Shown here: piece by piece, positions 6,240 through 14,340 of the stretch
How positions within the stretch are numbered: position 1 is the first letter of the stretch
How the letters are laid out: the number at the start of each line of letters is the position of its first letter
NCBI GenBank assembly: GCA_035654775.1
Contig: DASRWB010000059.1
Location: 1 to 14,469 of the forward strand
Direction of reading: 5' to 3'
From: HKST-UBA85 sp035654775
GTDB lineage: Bacteria; Bacteroidota; Bacteroidia; Flavobacteriales; Flavobacteriaceae
Length of the DNA: 14,469 nt
Translations under genes and position numbers: made by a program
The notes under the pieces: model-generated
What the model saw: only the letters and a program-made list of their open reading frames with translations
Told to the model about the DNA's origin: nothing
The model's database searches: none

Positions 6240-6792
6240 AAACACCGGTCTATCCCTTTTCTGGATATTGCTACCCCTGCTTTTTTGGGCTTGTCAGGAT
6301 AAGAATGACCCACGCCCTGAAGCACAAAAGCAACACCACCTGCAGCAGGTACATCAAACCTTGGACCGCTGGCACGAAGCTGCCGCCAAAGCAGATTTTG
6401 AAAACTACGTTAACCAAATGACAGCAAACGCTGTTTTTGTAGGTACCGACGCCACGGAAAATTGGAACCGACCCGATTTTGAAGCCTTCAGTAAACCCTA
6501 TTTTACCCAAGGAAAAGCCTGGAGTTTTACAGCGGTACAACGAAACGTCTATTTCTCAAACGATTATAAAACCGCCTGGTTTGACGAGCTGCTCGACACC
6601 CAAATGAAACTCTGTAGAGGCTCAGGCGTGCTTCAGTACCAAAACCAATCCTGGAAAATAGCCCATTATGTCTTGTCCATTGCCGTTCCCAACAATCGGG
6701 TTGAGGAACTCGTCAACCTTAAAAAGCATACAGACAGCCTGTTGCTCCTAAAACTTAAAGAAAAACCACTTATTACAACCGTCAACAAATGA
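6208..6792 (+). CDS. NTF2/SnoaL-like fold lipoprotein
   Basis: From a TTG at 6208 this is 194 residues. The basic N-terminus and hydrophobic core lead to the lipobox LFWAC, with the lipidated Cys at residue 29. Residues about 45-165 fit the SnoaL/NTF2-like cone fold: an opening helix (HQTLDRWHEAAAKADFENYV), then MTANAVFVGTDATENW, then strands around RNVYFSNDYKTAWFDE and WKIAHYVLSIAV. FVGTDATE is characteristic of the SnoaL_3-type branch. Members bind small molecules or serve as non-catalytic protein-binding folds, so a substrate cannot be given. The TTG start overlaps the previous gene by 32 bases in another frame. It is the only start that keeps the signal peptide intact, and it implies coupled translation. 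The stop overlaps the next gene's ATG (ATGA). Confidence 0.82.
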   Translation: MKKKLNRLPNRNTGLSLFWILLPLLFWACQDKNDPRPEAQKQHHLQQVHQTLDRWHEAAAKADFENYVNQMTANAVFVGTDATENWNRPDFEAFSKPYFTQGKAWSFTAVQRNVYFSNDYKTAWFDELLDTQMKLCRGSGVLQYQNQSWKIAHYVLSIAVPNNRVEELVNLKKHTDSLLLLKLKEKPLITTVNK

Positions 6793-9700
6793 AACCGTAT
6801 TTCCTTTTTATTATTTTATTAGCCTTTGGCTTTGCGGGTCACGCCCAGTTCAATCAAGATGCACCCTGGATGAAATCGCTCAATACCGAAGAAAGAAGAG
6901 GCACCGCCAACCCCGTAACCTTTGACGAAATGGTTGACGCTTTTAATACGTATTGGGCAGACAAAGACCCCAATGTACGCGGCAGTGGTTACAAGCCCTT
7001 CAAACGATGGGAAAACTACTGGCAGAATTTTGTAAAAGAAGATGGGACCTTGCCTACGCAGGCCGAGTACTGGGAAGCCTGGAACCGGGCAAAAATGCAG
7101 CGCACACAAGCGGCCGGCAGATCCGGTGACAGCAACTGGATTCCCCAGGGACCGTTTGAACATACCAATACCGGGTCGTGGTCCTCTGGACAAGGTCGAA
7201 TTAATGCCGTTATGGTCGACCCCAACAACCCAAATACTTACTACGCCGGTGCACCTGCCGGCGGAATATGGAAGTCGGTCGACGCCGGCACAACCTGGCA
7301 ACCCTTGTCCGACTTTTTGCCGCAAATAGGCGTTTCTGGAATAGCGGTAGATTACAACAACAGTGATATTATCTATATAGCCACCGGAGATGACGATGCC
7401 GGAGACAGCTACAGTGTGGGCGTGATGAAATCAACCGATGGCGGGCAAACCTGGAACAACACGGGACTGAACCCGCAAAATTCGCCTACCTCGATGAACG
7501 ATATTTATATGCATCCCGGAAACTCCAACATTCTCTGGGTAGCGACAAACAACGGAATATACAAAACTACAAATGCCGGTGCAACTTGGACAAACGTACA
7601 GACCGGGAACATGAAAGACCTTAAGGTACACCCGACAAACCCTAACATTTTATACGCGGTAACACCAAATACTTTTTACAAGTCGGTGGACGGAGGAAAT
7701 ACCTTTAGCAATGTGGGTGTGGGTGTCGGACTTCCTACCGGTACAAACCGGCTGGTAATTGATGTTACTCCGGCAAATCCCCAAGTAATCTACGTACTGG
7801 CGGCAGATACAGATTACTCTTATAAAGGACTGTACAAATCAACCAATGCCGGACTGAGTTTTGTTACAGCTTCTACCTCCGATACAGTAGGCGATATTTT
7901 TGAAAGTTCTCAAGCCTGGTTTGATATGGCTATGGCTGTTTCCGATTCCAATGAACACGAAGTGTATGTAGGGGTATTGAATATCTGGAAATCGTCCAAC
8001 AGCGGAACAAATTTTACCAAGCTCAACTACTGGAATGCACCTTATTCGGCAGCTTATACCCATGCCGACATCCACTTGCTGCGCTTCTATAACGGTCAGC
8101 TTTTTGCAGGAACGGATGGCGGAATTTACAAATCGACAAACGGAGGCTCAAATTTTACCGACCTCACTGCGGGAATCCAAAACGGGCAGTTTTACAAAAT
8201 TGCCGTGTCCAGACAAACCGCTTCAAAAATGGTAGGGGGCTTGCAGGACAATGGCGGGTATGCACTTAACAATGCGGTATGGCAAAATTACTACGGCGCC
8301 GATGGAATGGATACGGCTATTGACCCTTCAAACGAAAACCTCTATTTCGGCTTTATCCAAAACGGAGGCAGCCTTTATATCTCTACTACCGGTGGAAGCA
8401 ATTTAAACCTGGGCATAGCAAGTCCAAGCGGCGAAAACGGGAATTGGGTTACCCCGCTGGTAATGAACAGTGAGAGCGAGCTCTATTCCGGATACTCCCG
8501 ACTTTATAAATTATGCGGGAGTAAATGGGAGTCCGTTTCAACATATTTGGGAGGCAATATTGATAAACTGGAAATAGACGACCTTAACCCTGATATTATA
8601 TTCGTGGCTATTGATAACTTCTTGCTCAAAAGCACCGACAGAGGGAATACTTTTGTTGAGGTGGAAGATTTTCCAACCCACATCACTTCAATAGAAGTCA
8701 ATACCAACAACAGCAACATCGTTTATGTGACTACCAGCGGGTTTAACGGTAGAGTCTATAAGTCGGTCGATGGCGGAATGACCTTTAGCAACATTACCGG
8801 AAACCTGCCCACGGGAACCAAAAACGTAGTGAAACACCAAAGCCTGCACAGCGCAGCCCCTATTTTTGTAGGAACCAGTTTTGGGGTATACCGCTATGAT
8901 GAAGTAACGGCCGCATGGGAAACCTTCAACACCAATTTACCGGTAGTCTCGGTTACCGATTTAGAAATAAACACCAATGAAGGAGTTATCATTGCCGCCA
9001 CCTACGGAAGAGGAATATGGAAATCGGCGATACCCGTGGAAGCAAACCCGCAGGAAGTAGGTATACAAAACATCCTTGGTATAGACAATGCCTTAGTGTG
9101 TGGCGACATACAAAACTTTCAGGTAGAACTAATCAATACCGGGAGTGCAAACCTAACCGAAGCGACGATAACGCATACGGTACTGGGCGATACGCAAGTA
9201 ACCAACTGGACAGGAAACCTACCTCCGGGAGCTACCGAAATAGCAGACATTTCCAGAACCATAACCGGAAATGCAACGCTGAAAGAACTGGAAGTTAGCG
9301 TAAGTACAACGCTTGATGGGTATGCCTCAAACAGCAAGCTGGTAAAACGATTTAACAATACCACGCAGGGACAGGTTAATGTTGTCAATACATTCGAAAC
9401 CCAAAACGAAGCGCTGATTGTTTACGATGGCTTGGAACTCTCATGCGGCTATTGGCAAAGAGGAATACCCACAGGTACAATCCTTAACTCTGCCAGCTCA
9501 GGAACTCAGGTGTACGGGACCAATTTAAGCGGAAATCACGACAACGAAATCAAAAGTTATCTGGTAAGCAATTGTTACAACCTAACTACAGTAACCAATC
9601 CTGTGCTGCGATTCAATATGGCTTTTGACCTTGAATTTAACTGGGATATTGTTTATGTGGAATATTCCGTAAATTCAGGAGAAACCTGGCAGGTGCTGGG

Positions 9701-10199
9701 AACGGCCGCCGACCCCAATTGGTACAACAGCAATACACCGGCCGGACAAAACAATACCTGTTACAATTGCCCCGGTGCCCAATGGACAGGGACAAGCCCG
9801 TTTATGCAGGAGTACAGCTACAGTTTGTCGCCCTTTACGGGAGAAAGCAGTTTTATGGTACGTTTTGTATTTCACTCCGATCAGGCGGTAGTGCAAGAAG
9901 GAGTAATCCTAGACGATTTTGTAATCGAAGGAACACTGAATACGCAGGAGTTTCCTCTGGACGATTTTCAAATTTATCCCAATCCATCTTCGGGAATCTT
10001 TACCATTATGGCAAACACCGGTGAGGATATGCAGTACAATCTTTTTGATGTCACCGGAAAAGAAATCCAAAAAGGAATTCCGCTGAAAGGAACAAACCTG
10101 AAGCATCCGGTTGACCTCAGCGCCTTTCAGTCCGGGGTGTATTTTATTCAGGTGTATACTTCGGGACAATCGGTTACCAAAAAAATAATAAAACAATAA
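6789..10199 (+). CDS. Secreted T9SS-sorted VPS10/BNR beta-propeller protein
   Basis: This 1136-residue protein has a signal peptide (1-19, ending GHAQ). Next comes a conserved Bacteroidota lead segment (about 42-105, including GYKPFKRWENYW). Residues about 115-750 form a large beta-propeller with ten Asp-box repeats S-x-D/N-x-G-x-T-W/F at 163, 215, 260, 299, 351, 402, 449, 532, 615 and 659; that number suggests two propellers. An adhesion-like beta domain follows (about 755-860), then a jelly-roll domain (about 865-1048) of the kind found at the ends of secreted peptidases (EFNWDIVYVEYS, VILDDFVIEG). The last 77 residues are a type A T9SS sorting domain (FQIYPNPSSGIF, YNLFDVTGKEI, GVYFIQVYTSGQSVTKKIIK). 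It is therefore exported through T9SS and anchored to or released from the surface. Asp-boxes alone do not show glycosidase activity. The ATG overlaps the previous stop by four bases, so translation is coupled. Confidence 0.93.
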   Translation: MKPYFLFIILLAFGFAGHAQFNQDAPWMKSLNTEERRGTANPVTFDEMVDAFNTYWADKDPNVRGSGYKPFKRWENYWQNFVKEDGTLPTQAEYWEAWNRAKMQRTQAAGRSGDSNWIPQGPFEHTNTGSWSSGQGRINAVMVDPNNPNTYYAGAPAGGIWKSVDAGTTWQPLSDFLPQIGVSGIAVDYNNSDIIYIATGDDDAGDSYSVGVMKSTDGGQTWNNTGLNPQNSPTSMNDIYMHPGNSNILWVATNNGIYKTTNAGATWTNVQTGNMKDLKVHPTNPNILYAVTPNTFYKSVDGGNTFSNVGVGVGLPTGTNRLVIDVTPANPQVIYVLAADTDYSYKGLYKSTNAGLSFVTASTSDTVGDIFESSQAWFDMAMAVSDSNEHEVYVGVLNIWKSSNSGTNFTKLNYWNAPYSAAYTHADIHLLRFYNGQLFAGTDGGIYKSTNGGSNFTDLTAGIQNGQFYKIAVSRQTASKMVGGLQDNGGYALNNAVWQNYYGADGMDTAIDPSNENLYFGFIQNGGSLYISTTGGSNLNLGIASPSGENGNWVTPLVMNSESELYSGYSRLYKLCGSKWESVSTYLGGNIDKLEIDDLNPDIIFVAIDNFLLKSTDRGNTFVEVEDFPTHITSIEVNTNNSNIVYVTTSGFNGRVYKSVDGGMTFSNITGNLPTGTKNVVKHQSLHSAAPIFVGTSFGVYRYDEVTAAWETFNTNLPVVSVTDLEINTNEGVIIAATYGRGIWKSAIPVEANPQEVGIQNILGIDNALVCGDIQNFQVELINTGSANLTEATITHTVLGDTQVTNWTGNLPPGATEIADISRTITGNATLKELEVSVSTTLDGYASNSKLVKRFNNTTQGQVNVVNTFETQNEALIVYDGLELSCGYWQRGIPTGTILNSASSGTQVYGTNLSGNHDNEIKSYLVSNCYNLTTVTNPVLRFNMAFDLEFNWDIVYVEYSVNSGETWQVLGTAADPNWYNSNTPAGQNNTCYNCPGAQWTGTSPFMQEYSYSLSPFTGESSFMVRFVFHSDQAVVQEGVILDDFVIEGTLNTQEFPLDDFQIYPNPSSGIFTIMANTGEDMQYNLFDVTGKEIQKGIPLKGTNLKHPVDLSAFQSGVYFIQVYTSGQSVTKKIIKQ

Positions 10200-10204
10200 A
10201 AGAC

Positions 10205-10918
10205 TTAGTCTTCTGCCGAAGGTAAAGGCTCTACAGGTTTTTGGTTGTTAAGCAACGCTTCTTTGGTTACACGGGCCATATTAAAGTTGGGTGCAAGAGC
10301 CATAGCCTGATCAATAAAGCCCAGCGCACGCTCTAAATTGGCATCGCGGTCTTCGGTATAGACCAGTAATCCTTTGAGATAGTAAAAGGCCGCTTTTAGA
10401 GGTACTTGATAGGGTCGTTGGGTTTCGTAAAAACCTTTCATAGAAGTGTCTTTTACATTAGCAATGCCGTAGTTAATCAGCTTTTTGGCTTCTTCTAGGT
10501 GTTCCAGTTGTAAATTTATTTCGGCAAGTTCATAGGCAAGCAATGGGTTGGCGTTGCGTTTATACAATTCATTAAAATGCTCCAAGGCACGTTCCAGCTC
10601 ACTCAAAGCCTTAAGCGATACGGCTTTTACTTCAACGGCTATATCGGAAGCGTTGGCATCGTGTTCAAAACCAATGGTATTCAGGGCCTGTACATACCTG
10701 CCGTCACTCATATAGATGTAGGCTAGCGTGTCCAGTCGCGCAGCCGAAGGCTGAAGCACATTCAGGTGTGTCATGGCATCAATAATGCCCTGCACATCGC
10801 CTTGTTTTTTCATTTGCGCATAATAGGCTTCATAATGTTTTACAAGTTCCCCTTGGGTTTGTGCATTTAGCGATACACACAATAGTGTGCTAAGCATAAT
10901 AAAAAATACCTTTTTCAT
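10205..10918 (-). CDS. Periplasmic TPR-like protein
   Basis: From the ATG at 10918 this is 237 residues: signal peptide MKKVFFIMLSTLLCVSLNAQ with likely cleavage after residue 20, then helical repeats. TPR-type helix pairs are visible at about 55-85 (AARLDTLAYIYMSDGRYVQA), 100-125 (KALSELERALEHFNELYKRN), 130-155 (LLAYELAEINLQLEHLEEAK) and 175-215 (AAFYYLKGLLVY, ANLERALGFIDQAMALAP). It probably acts as a scaffold in the periplasm; no partner can be named. An in-frame TTG at 10948 overlaps the -7 box at 10946-10953, so that longer start is unlikely. The gene sits downstream of the M28 peptidase on the same strand, with its own promoter and an intervening terminator. Its stop lies only five bases from that of the propeller gene. 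Confidence 0.85.
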   Translation of the reverse strand: MKKVFFIMLSTLLCVSLNAQTQGELVKHYEAYYAQMKKQGDVQGIIDAMTHLNVLQPSAARLDTLAYIYMSDGRYVQALNTIGFEHDANASDIAVEVKAVSLKALSELERALEHFNELYKRNANPLLAYELAEINLQLEHLEEAKKLINYGIANVKDTSMKGFYETQRPYQVPLKAAFYYLKGLLVYTEDRDANLERALGFIDQAMALAPNFNMARVTKEALLNNQKPVEPLPSAED

Positions 10919-10945
10919 GAAGTTTGTTTTTAGTAAAAAAGTGTT

Positions 10946-10953
10946 CAAAACTA
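10946..10953 (-). promoter_or_regulatory. -7 box for the TPR gene
   Basis: TAGTTTTG on the minus strand is an exact TAnnTTTG match. The predicted start near 10941 gives a leader of about 22 bases before the ATG at 10918 and rules out the upstream TTG. Confidence 0.5.
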
Positions 10954-10977
10954 AAAAAATAAAAGAGTAAATCTCTT
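10953..10977 (-). terminator. Intrinsic terminator after the M28 gene
   Basis: On the minus strand, AAGAG pairs with CTCTT around ATTTA and is followed by a T-rich run (TTATTTTTTT). The stem is short, only five pairs, but the T-run and the position just past the M28 stop at 10992 fit a terminator. It separates the peptidase transcript from the TPR gene. Confidence 0.4.
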
Positions 10978-10991
10978 AAAAGGGTATTAAT

Positions 10992-13292
10992 TTATTCTTC
11001 CAAAGGTGTTTTTGCTTCAAAATGAAGCTGTTTTTTAATAATCACGGCATCATTAACCACAAAAGGCTTGGGAATCATGTCTGAAGATCTCTGAGGAACG
11101 TCAAAAAGTGGATTCGACAACAAGTCGTAAGAAATCTCGTAAATATCAAAGGAGGCTTCAGCAGATGAAGGAATACTAAACTCCAGCTCCATAAAGTTAT
11201 CTTTGGAAATAAAATAATTAACCAGCCGGGTGTTTTCATCAAATGTTTTGTTTCCCTCAGAAAACACATGCCCGTTTACCCGAAGCGTTTTGATGTGGGT
11301 TCCGGTAGGGGTATAAACTTCATACCGGTTTACGTGCCGTTGCGGTGAAATAAACACGGAAAGTTCACGGGTTTCTCCAATTAGGGTGTCTTTTTTTACT
11401 TCAATATGCGGAGGTTTCAAAGGTTTTACATAAGTGGATGCCGTTTGGGTAAAACCACTGCCGTATTTACTGCCAAAAATGGGATTTGCGGCCAGTGCGG
11501 TATCGGCCTCTTTAAAATAAGGAGCGGTCCAGGTGTCTGGTGTGCGATCGTAGGTGGCCCATAAGGCTTGGTTTTTATCGGCATCTAAAAAATACACCAG
11601 GCTGTTAGGTTTTGGCATTTCTGTCGTAAACGCAGCATGGGTATGCGCTTTTATAAAAAAGACACCGGCAAGTATAAAACCGGCAAGTGCGGCTATATTT
11701 TTATACCTGTAAAAAGCAAAAACGCCCAGAAGCAATCCAAAGAGAAGACTAACCAAAAGCGTGACAGAAACCAGCACTTTCAAGCCCAATCCCACCGGAA
11801 ACATTTGAATAAAAGGGGCTACTATCATCAAGGCCGGAAGTCCCAGCAAAGCCAGTAATACCGGATGAGGGGCTTTTTGTCGGGCCAGCACAAACAAACT
11901 GAGTAAAACAAAGTACATAGGGACTATAAAAAAAGAACCGCCTTTTAGGGTAAAAGTAAGTACGCCACACAACACCAGCCAGAAAAAGGCCGGTGCCACA
12001 AGCAAACTTCCGGCATTTTCGGGCTTATAAAATCGGTGATACACGGCCGCGCATACAGCTAAACTTAAAACAGCAAAAGCAATAATATACGCGTGTCCAT
12101 TGTACGGAAAGCCTTGTAAAATATCTGCATATCCCGGATATATACGTTGCAAAACCGGCCAGGCAAAATAGCCGATAAGCCCATTAGTAAGTAAAACAAA
12201 GAAAAATGCAGCAAACCCGCGTTGTATATTTTTAAGCTGAAAATGTTGCTTTTGAATACCGTAGTAAACCAGCGCGATAAAAAGTAAAACCGCCAGTACC
12301 AACAGCGGGATGGCCCAGGAAAAAGGATAACTCACCATTTTAAACAAGGGCACGTTAAAATACACCAAATCCTGAGTTGCCTTTACATCAGATAAATCTG
12401 CGTTTCCAAAATAAGAAAGCAACGGCATTAAATAACTTGCCTGATGCTTTAGCGAGCTTACATCCATTCGATCAAAGCGGTCCAGTGCCGTATGGTAATC
12501 GTAATGATCGTCAATAAAAGCAAAATTAAATCCGTCAATATTTGCATCTTCTCTAAAGCGGGTTAAATCGGTGTCGTTGGGAAGCATTTTGTAAATGCTG
12601 TATGCCAGCGAATTGGCTACCGGATATTCGGGATTGGCTTTTATAAACTGGTCAACCAAAGTTGCATTGCCGCCATTGGTTTCTATAAGCATGTAGCTGG
12701 GGCCGCCACTGCCGCGTGCTTCAAAATTTAACACCAGACCTACTTGTTTTGCCCAGGCGTGTTTATTGACAAAAATGTCGGCGCCATTCAGGCCGAGTTC
12801 TTCGGCATCGGTAAATAACACCAACAGGTCGTTTTTTGGGGTGTGCTTGCTGAGATAGGCGCGCACGCCTTCCAGAATAGTAGCTACACCCGAACCTGCA
12901 TCACTGGCGCCATAGGAAGAAAAGGGGTTGCTGTCGTAATGCGACATCAGCAAAAGCGCTTTGCCGTTTTCGCTGCCTTTGTAGCGGGCTAAAATATTTT
13001 GCGGCTTGGTAAAACTGCCCCAGTCTTCGGTTAAACTGTACGCCTCCTGTATCGAAACTTCAAACCCCAGTGCAGCCAGTTCAGAAAGAAGATATTGCTT
13101 AATCGTATCGTGGGCTGTTGTGCCTAAATAGTGAGGTTTTTGGGATAAAACTTCTACATGAGCCAAGGCCTTTTGGGTGGAAAAAGTGTCGGAATCTTTT
13201 GGGGTTTCTACTGTATTTGAAGGGGTAAGCGAAGAATAGCTCCAGTAAACAGCAAGGGCTATCAACAAGAGTGCAGCTAGTTTTTTTAGCAT
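10992..13292 (-). CDS. M28-family zinc peptidase fused to an eight-helix membrane domain
   Basis: The 766-residue protein has an N-terminal anchor (about 4-20) and an M28 aminopeptidase domain (about 40-295). The zinc ligands and catalytic residues are in the family order: H118 (MSHYDSNP), bridging D131 (GASDAGSG), catalytic E164 and E165 (FTDAEELGLNGA), E191 (NFEARGSGG) and H267 (HYDYHTALDRFD). All appear intact, so it should be active. Eight membrane helices follow (about 325-346, 358-381, 399-418, 429-448, 452-470, 476-499, 504-527, 531-548), then a soluble C-terminal beta-rich domain (about 560-766). This is the layout of eukaryotic ER/vacuolar Fxna/Pff1-type peptidases, also found in Bacteroidota. 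Family members remove N-terminal residues from peptides; the substrate here is unknown. The protease domain faces the periplasm. Confidence 0.92.
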   Translation of the reverse strand: MLKKLAALLLIALAVYWSYSSLTPSNTVETPKDSDTFSTQKALAHVEVLSQKPHYLGTTAHDTIKQYLLSELAALGFEVSIQEAYSLTEDWGSFTKPQNILARYKGSENGKALLLMSHYDSNPFSSYGASDAGSGVATILEGVRAYLSKHTPKNDLLVLFTDAEELGLNGADIFVNKHAWAKQVGLVLNFEARGSGGPSYMLIETNGGNATLVDQFIKANPEYPVANSLAYSIYKMLPNDTDLTRFREDANIDGFNFAFIDDHYDYHTALDRFDRMDVSSLKHQASYLMPLLSYFGNADLSDVKATQDLVYFNVPLFKMVSYPFSWAIPLLVLAVLLFIALVYYGIQKQHFQLKNIQRGFAAFFFVLLTNGLIGYFAWPVLQRIYPGYADILQGFPYNGHAYIIAFAVLSLAVCAAVYHRFYKPENAGSLLVAPAFFWLVLCGVLTFTLKGGSFFIVPMYFVLLSLFVLARQKAPHPVLLALLGLPALMIVAPFIQMFPVGLGLKVLVSVTLLVSLLFGLLLGVFAFYRYKNIAALAGFILAGVFFIKAHTHAAFTTEMPKPNSLVYFLDADKNQALWATYDRTPDTWTAPYFKEADTALAANPIFGSKYGSGFTQTASTYVKPLKPPHIEVKKDTLIGETRELSVFISPQRHVNRYEVYTPTGTHIKTLRVNGHVFSEGNKTFDENTRLVNYFISKDNFMELEFSIPSSAEASFDIYEISYDLLSNPLFDVPQRSSDMIPKPFVVNDAVIIKKQLHFEAKTPLEE

Positions 13293-13317
13293 GACAAAAG
13301 GAGTTAGGTTAGTTTCT

Positions 13318-13325
13318 TAAAGATA
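13318..13325 (-). promoter_or_regulatory. Possible -7 box for the M28 peptidase
   Basis: TATCTTTA on the minus strand is a 7-of-8 match to TAnnTTTG, about 26 bp before the ATG at 13292. It is weak evidence, supported mainly by spacing. Confidence 0.3.
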
Positions 13326-13376
13326 CAAAATATTTAGGTGAAAAAAATAGCGTTAGGTTAAAAGGTTTATTTTCAG

Positions 13377-13384
13377 TAAATTTA
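13377..13384 (+). promoter_or_regulatory. Possible -7 box for the CBS-domain gene
   Basis: TAAATTTA is a 7-of-8 match to TAnnTTTG. It would start transcription near 13390, about 15 bp before the ATG at 13406. An overlapping five-codon ORF starts at the ATG at 13400, six bases ahead and in the same region; it is probably not meaningful. Confidence 0.35.
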
Positions 13385-13405
13385 GGAGACTAAAAACAAT
13401 GAACT

Positions 13406-13879
13406 ATGGGAATTAAAAGTTTTCAAGGCGCTAGAAAGCAGCAGCAAGATACGGTAGACCATCAGTCTATTCGCGTAAGTGATTACATGACCCGAAATGT
13501 AATTACCTTTAGACCCGAACAATCGGTGGAGGAAGTTATAGAAACTCTTATCAACAACCGTATTTCCGGCGGACCGGTAGTGAATAACAACAACGAGTTG
13601 GTCGGAATTATTTCGGAAGGAGATTGTATAAAACAAATTTCTGAAAGCCGGTACTACAATTTGCCTTCAGAAAGCAATGCTGTAGAAAAACACATGGTGA
13701 AAAATGTGGAAACCATTGATGGAAACATGAATATTTTTGATGCCGCTCAAAAGTTTTTAAACGCCAAGCGTCGTCGGTTTCCTATTGTGGAAAACGGAAA
13801 ACTGGTAGGGCAAATTAGTCAAAAAGACATTTTAATTGCAGCCATGAAATTAAAAGGGCAAAACTGGAGTAAAACTTAA
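13406..13879 (+). CDS. Tandem CBS-domain protein
   Basis: This 157-residue cytosolic protein consists almost entirely of two CBS domains (about 22-80 and 92-150). Each shows the expected pattern: an opening segment (VSDYMTRNVITFRP; VEKHMVKNVETIDG), a helix (SVEEVIETLINNRISGGPVV; NIFDAAQKFLNAKRRRFPIV) and an ending strand-turn (ELVGIISEGDCI; KLVGQISQKDIL). Such pairs bind adenosine nucleotides such as AMP, ATP or SAM and act as energy or metabolite sensors. No effector domain is attached, so it probably acts on another protein. It is divergent from the M28 gene, and its stop overlaps that of the zinc-ribbon gene on the other strand. Assignment of the fold is firm; the ligand is unknown. Confidence 0.92.
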   Translation: MGIKSFQGARKQQQDTVDHQSIRVSDYMTRNVITFRPEQSVEEVIETLINNRISGGPVVNNNNELVGIISEGDCIKQISESRYYNLPSESNAVEKHMVKNVETIDGNMNIFDAAQKFLNAKRRRFPIVENGKLVGQISQKDILIAAMKLKGQNWSKT

Positions 13880-14226
13880 CTTTCGCGCTTCACCAATGCA
13901 TAGTATTCATCTTCCAGTGGCAGGTAGCCTTGGTTATACACGAAGTAGTACACCGTTCCGGCTTTGGTGGTATAGGTACTGGTAAAGTAGTTGAAATCAA
14001 AGCCCATCTGAATGAGTTTGTTTCGGGTGGTTTTGGTTTTTTGTTGTGGATTTAGTGTTTGCAGAATGCGCCAGTTTTTGCGCAAGCGGTTGTTGATGTT
14101 GCGGATTAGATTTTTTTCATCCTTATTGATGGTATTGTGGTAAGCATTTCGGCAGTAATCGCTGCAAAACTTTTTATCGCTTCGACCGATAATTTTTTCG
14201 CCACACTCCAAGCATACTTTTTGCAT
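13876..14226 (-). CDS. Zinc-ribbon protein of unknown function
   Basis: From the ATG at 14226 this is 116 residues. The N-terminus is a zinc ribbon: C5xxC8 (CLECG) and C21xxxC25 (FCSDYCRNAYHN), like the DUF2116-type ribbon. The rest is basic and helical (KNLIRNINNRLRKNWRILQT) and then beta-like with many Tyr (FNYFTSTYTTKAGTVYYFVY). The basic middle suggests nucleic-acid or ribosome binding, but this is an inference. The frame extends further upstream to 14292, but those extra residues look like read-through of a promoter region with a -7-like box at 14243-14250. The stop codon overlaps that of the CBS gene (shared TTAA). Confidence 0.8.
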   Translation of the reverse strand: MQKVCLECGEKIIGRSDKKFCSDYCRNAYHNTINKDEKNLIRNINNRLRKNWRILQTLNPQQKTKTTRNKLIQMGFDFNYFTSTYTTKAGTVYYFVYNQGYLPLEDEYYALVKRES

Positions 14227-14242
14227 CTGCTGTTCTTTTGTA

Positions 14243-14250
14243 TAAAAATA
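14243..14250 (-). promoter_or_regulatory. Possible -7 box for the zinc-ribbon gene
   Basis: TATTTTTA on the minus strand is a 7-of-8 match to TAnnTTTG and lies about 17 bp before the ATG at 14226. It supports the shorter start. Confidence 0.35.
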
Positions 14251-14340
14251 GAATAAAATATTGTAATGTCCACAAGTGCCATACACAAACAAAATGAAAG
14301 AAGTATTTTTTGTGGCTTTAAAAGAATGAAAGAAAACAAA

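Noticed and set aside
6789..10199. Sialidase or glycosidase activity for the propeller protein
   Set aside because: Asp-box repeats are shared by many non-enzymatic propellers; no catalytic residue pattern of a sialidase could be recognised.
10200..10221. Short hairpins (AAGAC/GTCTT and CTTC/GAAG) between the convergent propeller and TPR genes
   Set aside because: Stems of four to five pairs and no T-run; too weak to call a terminator.
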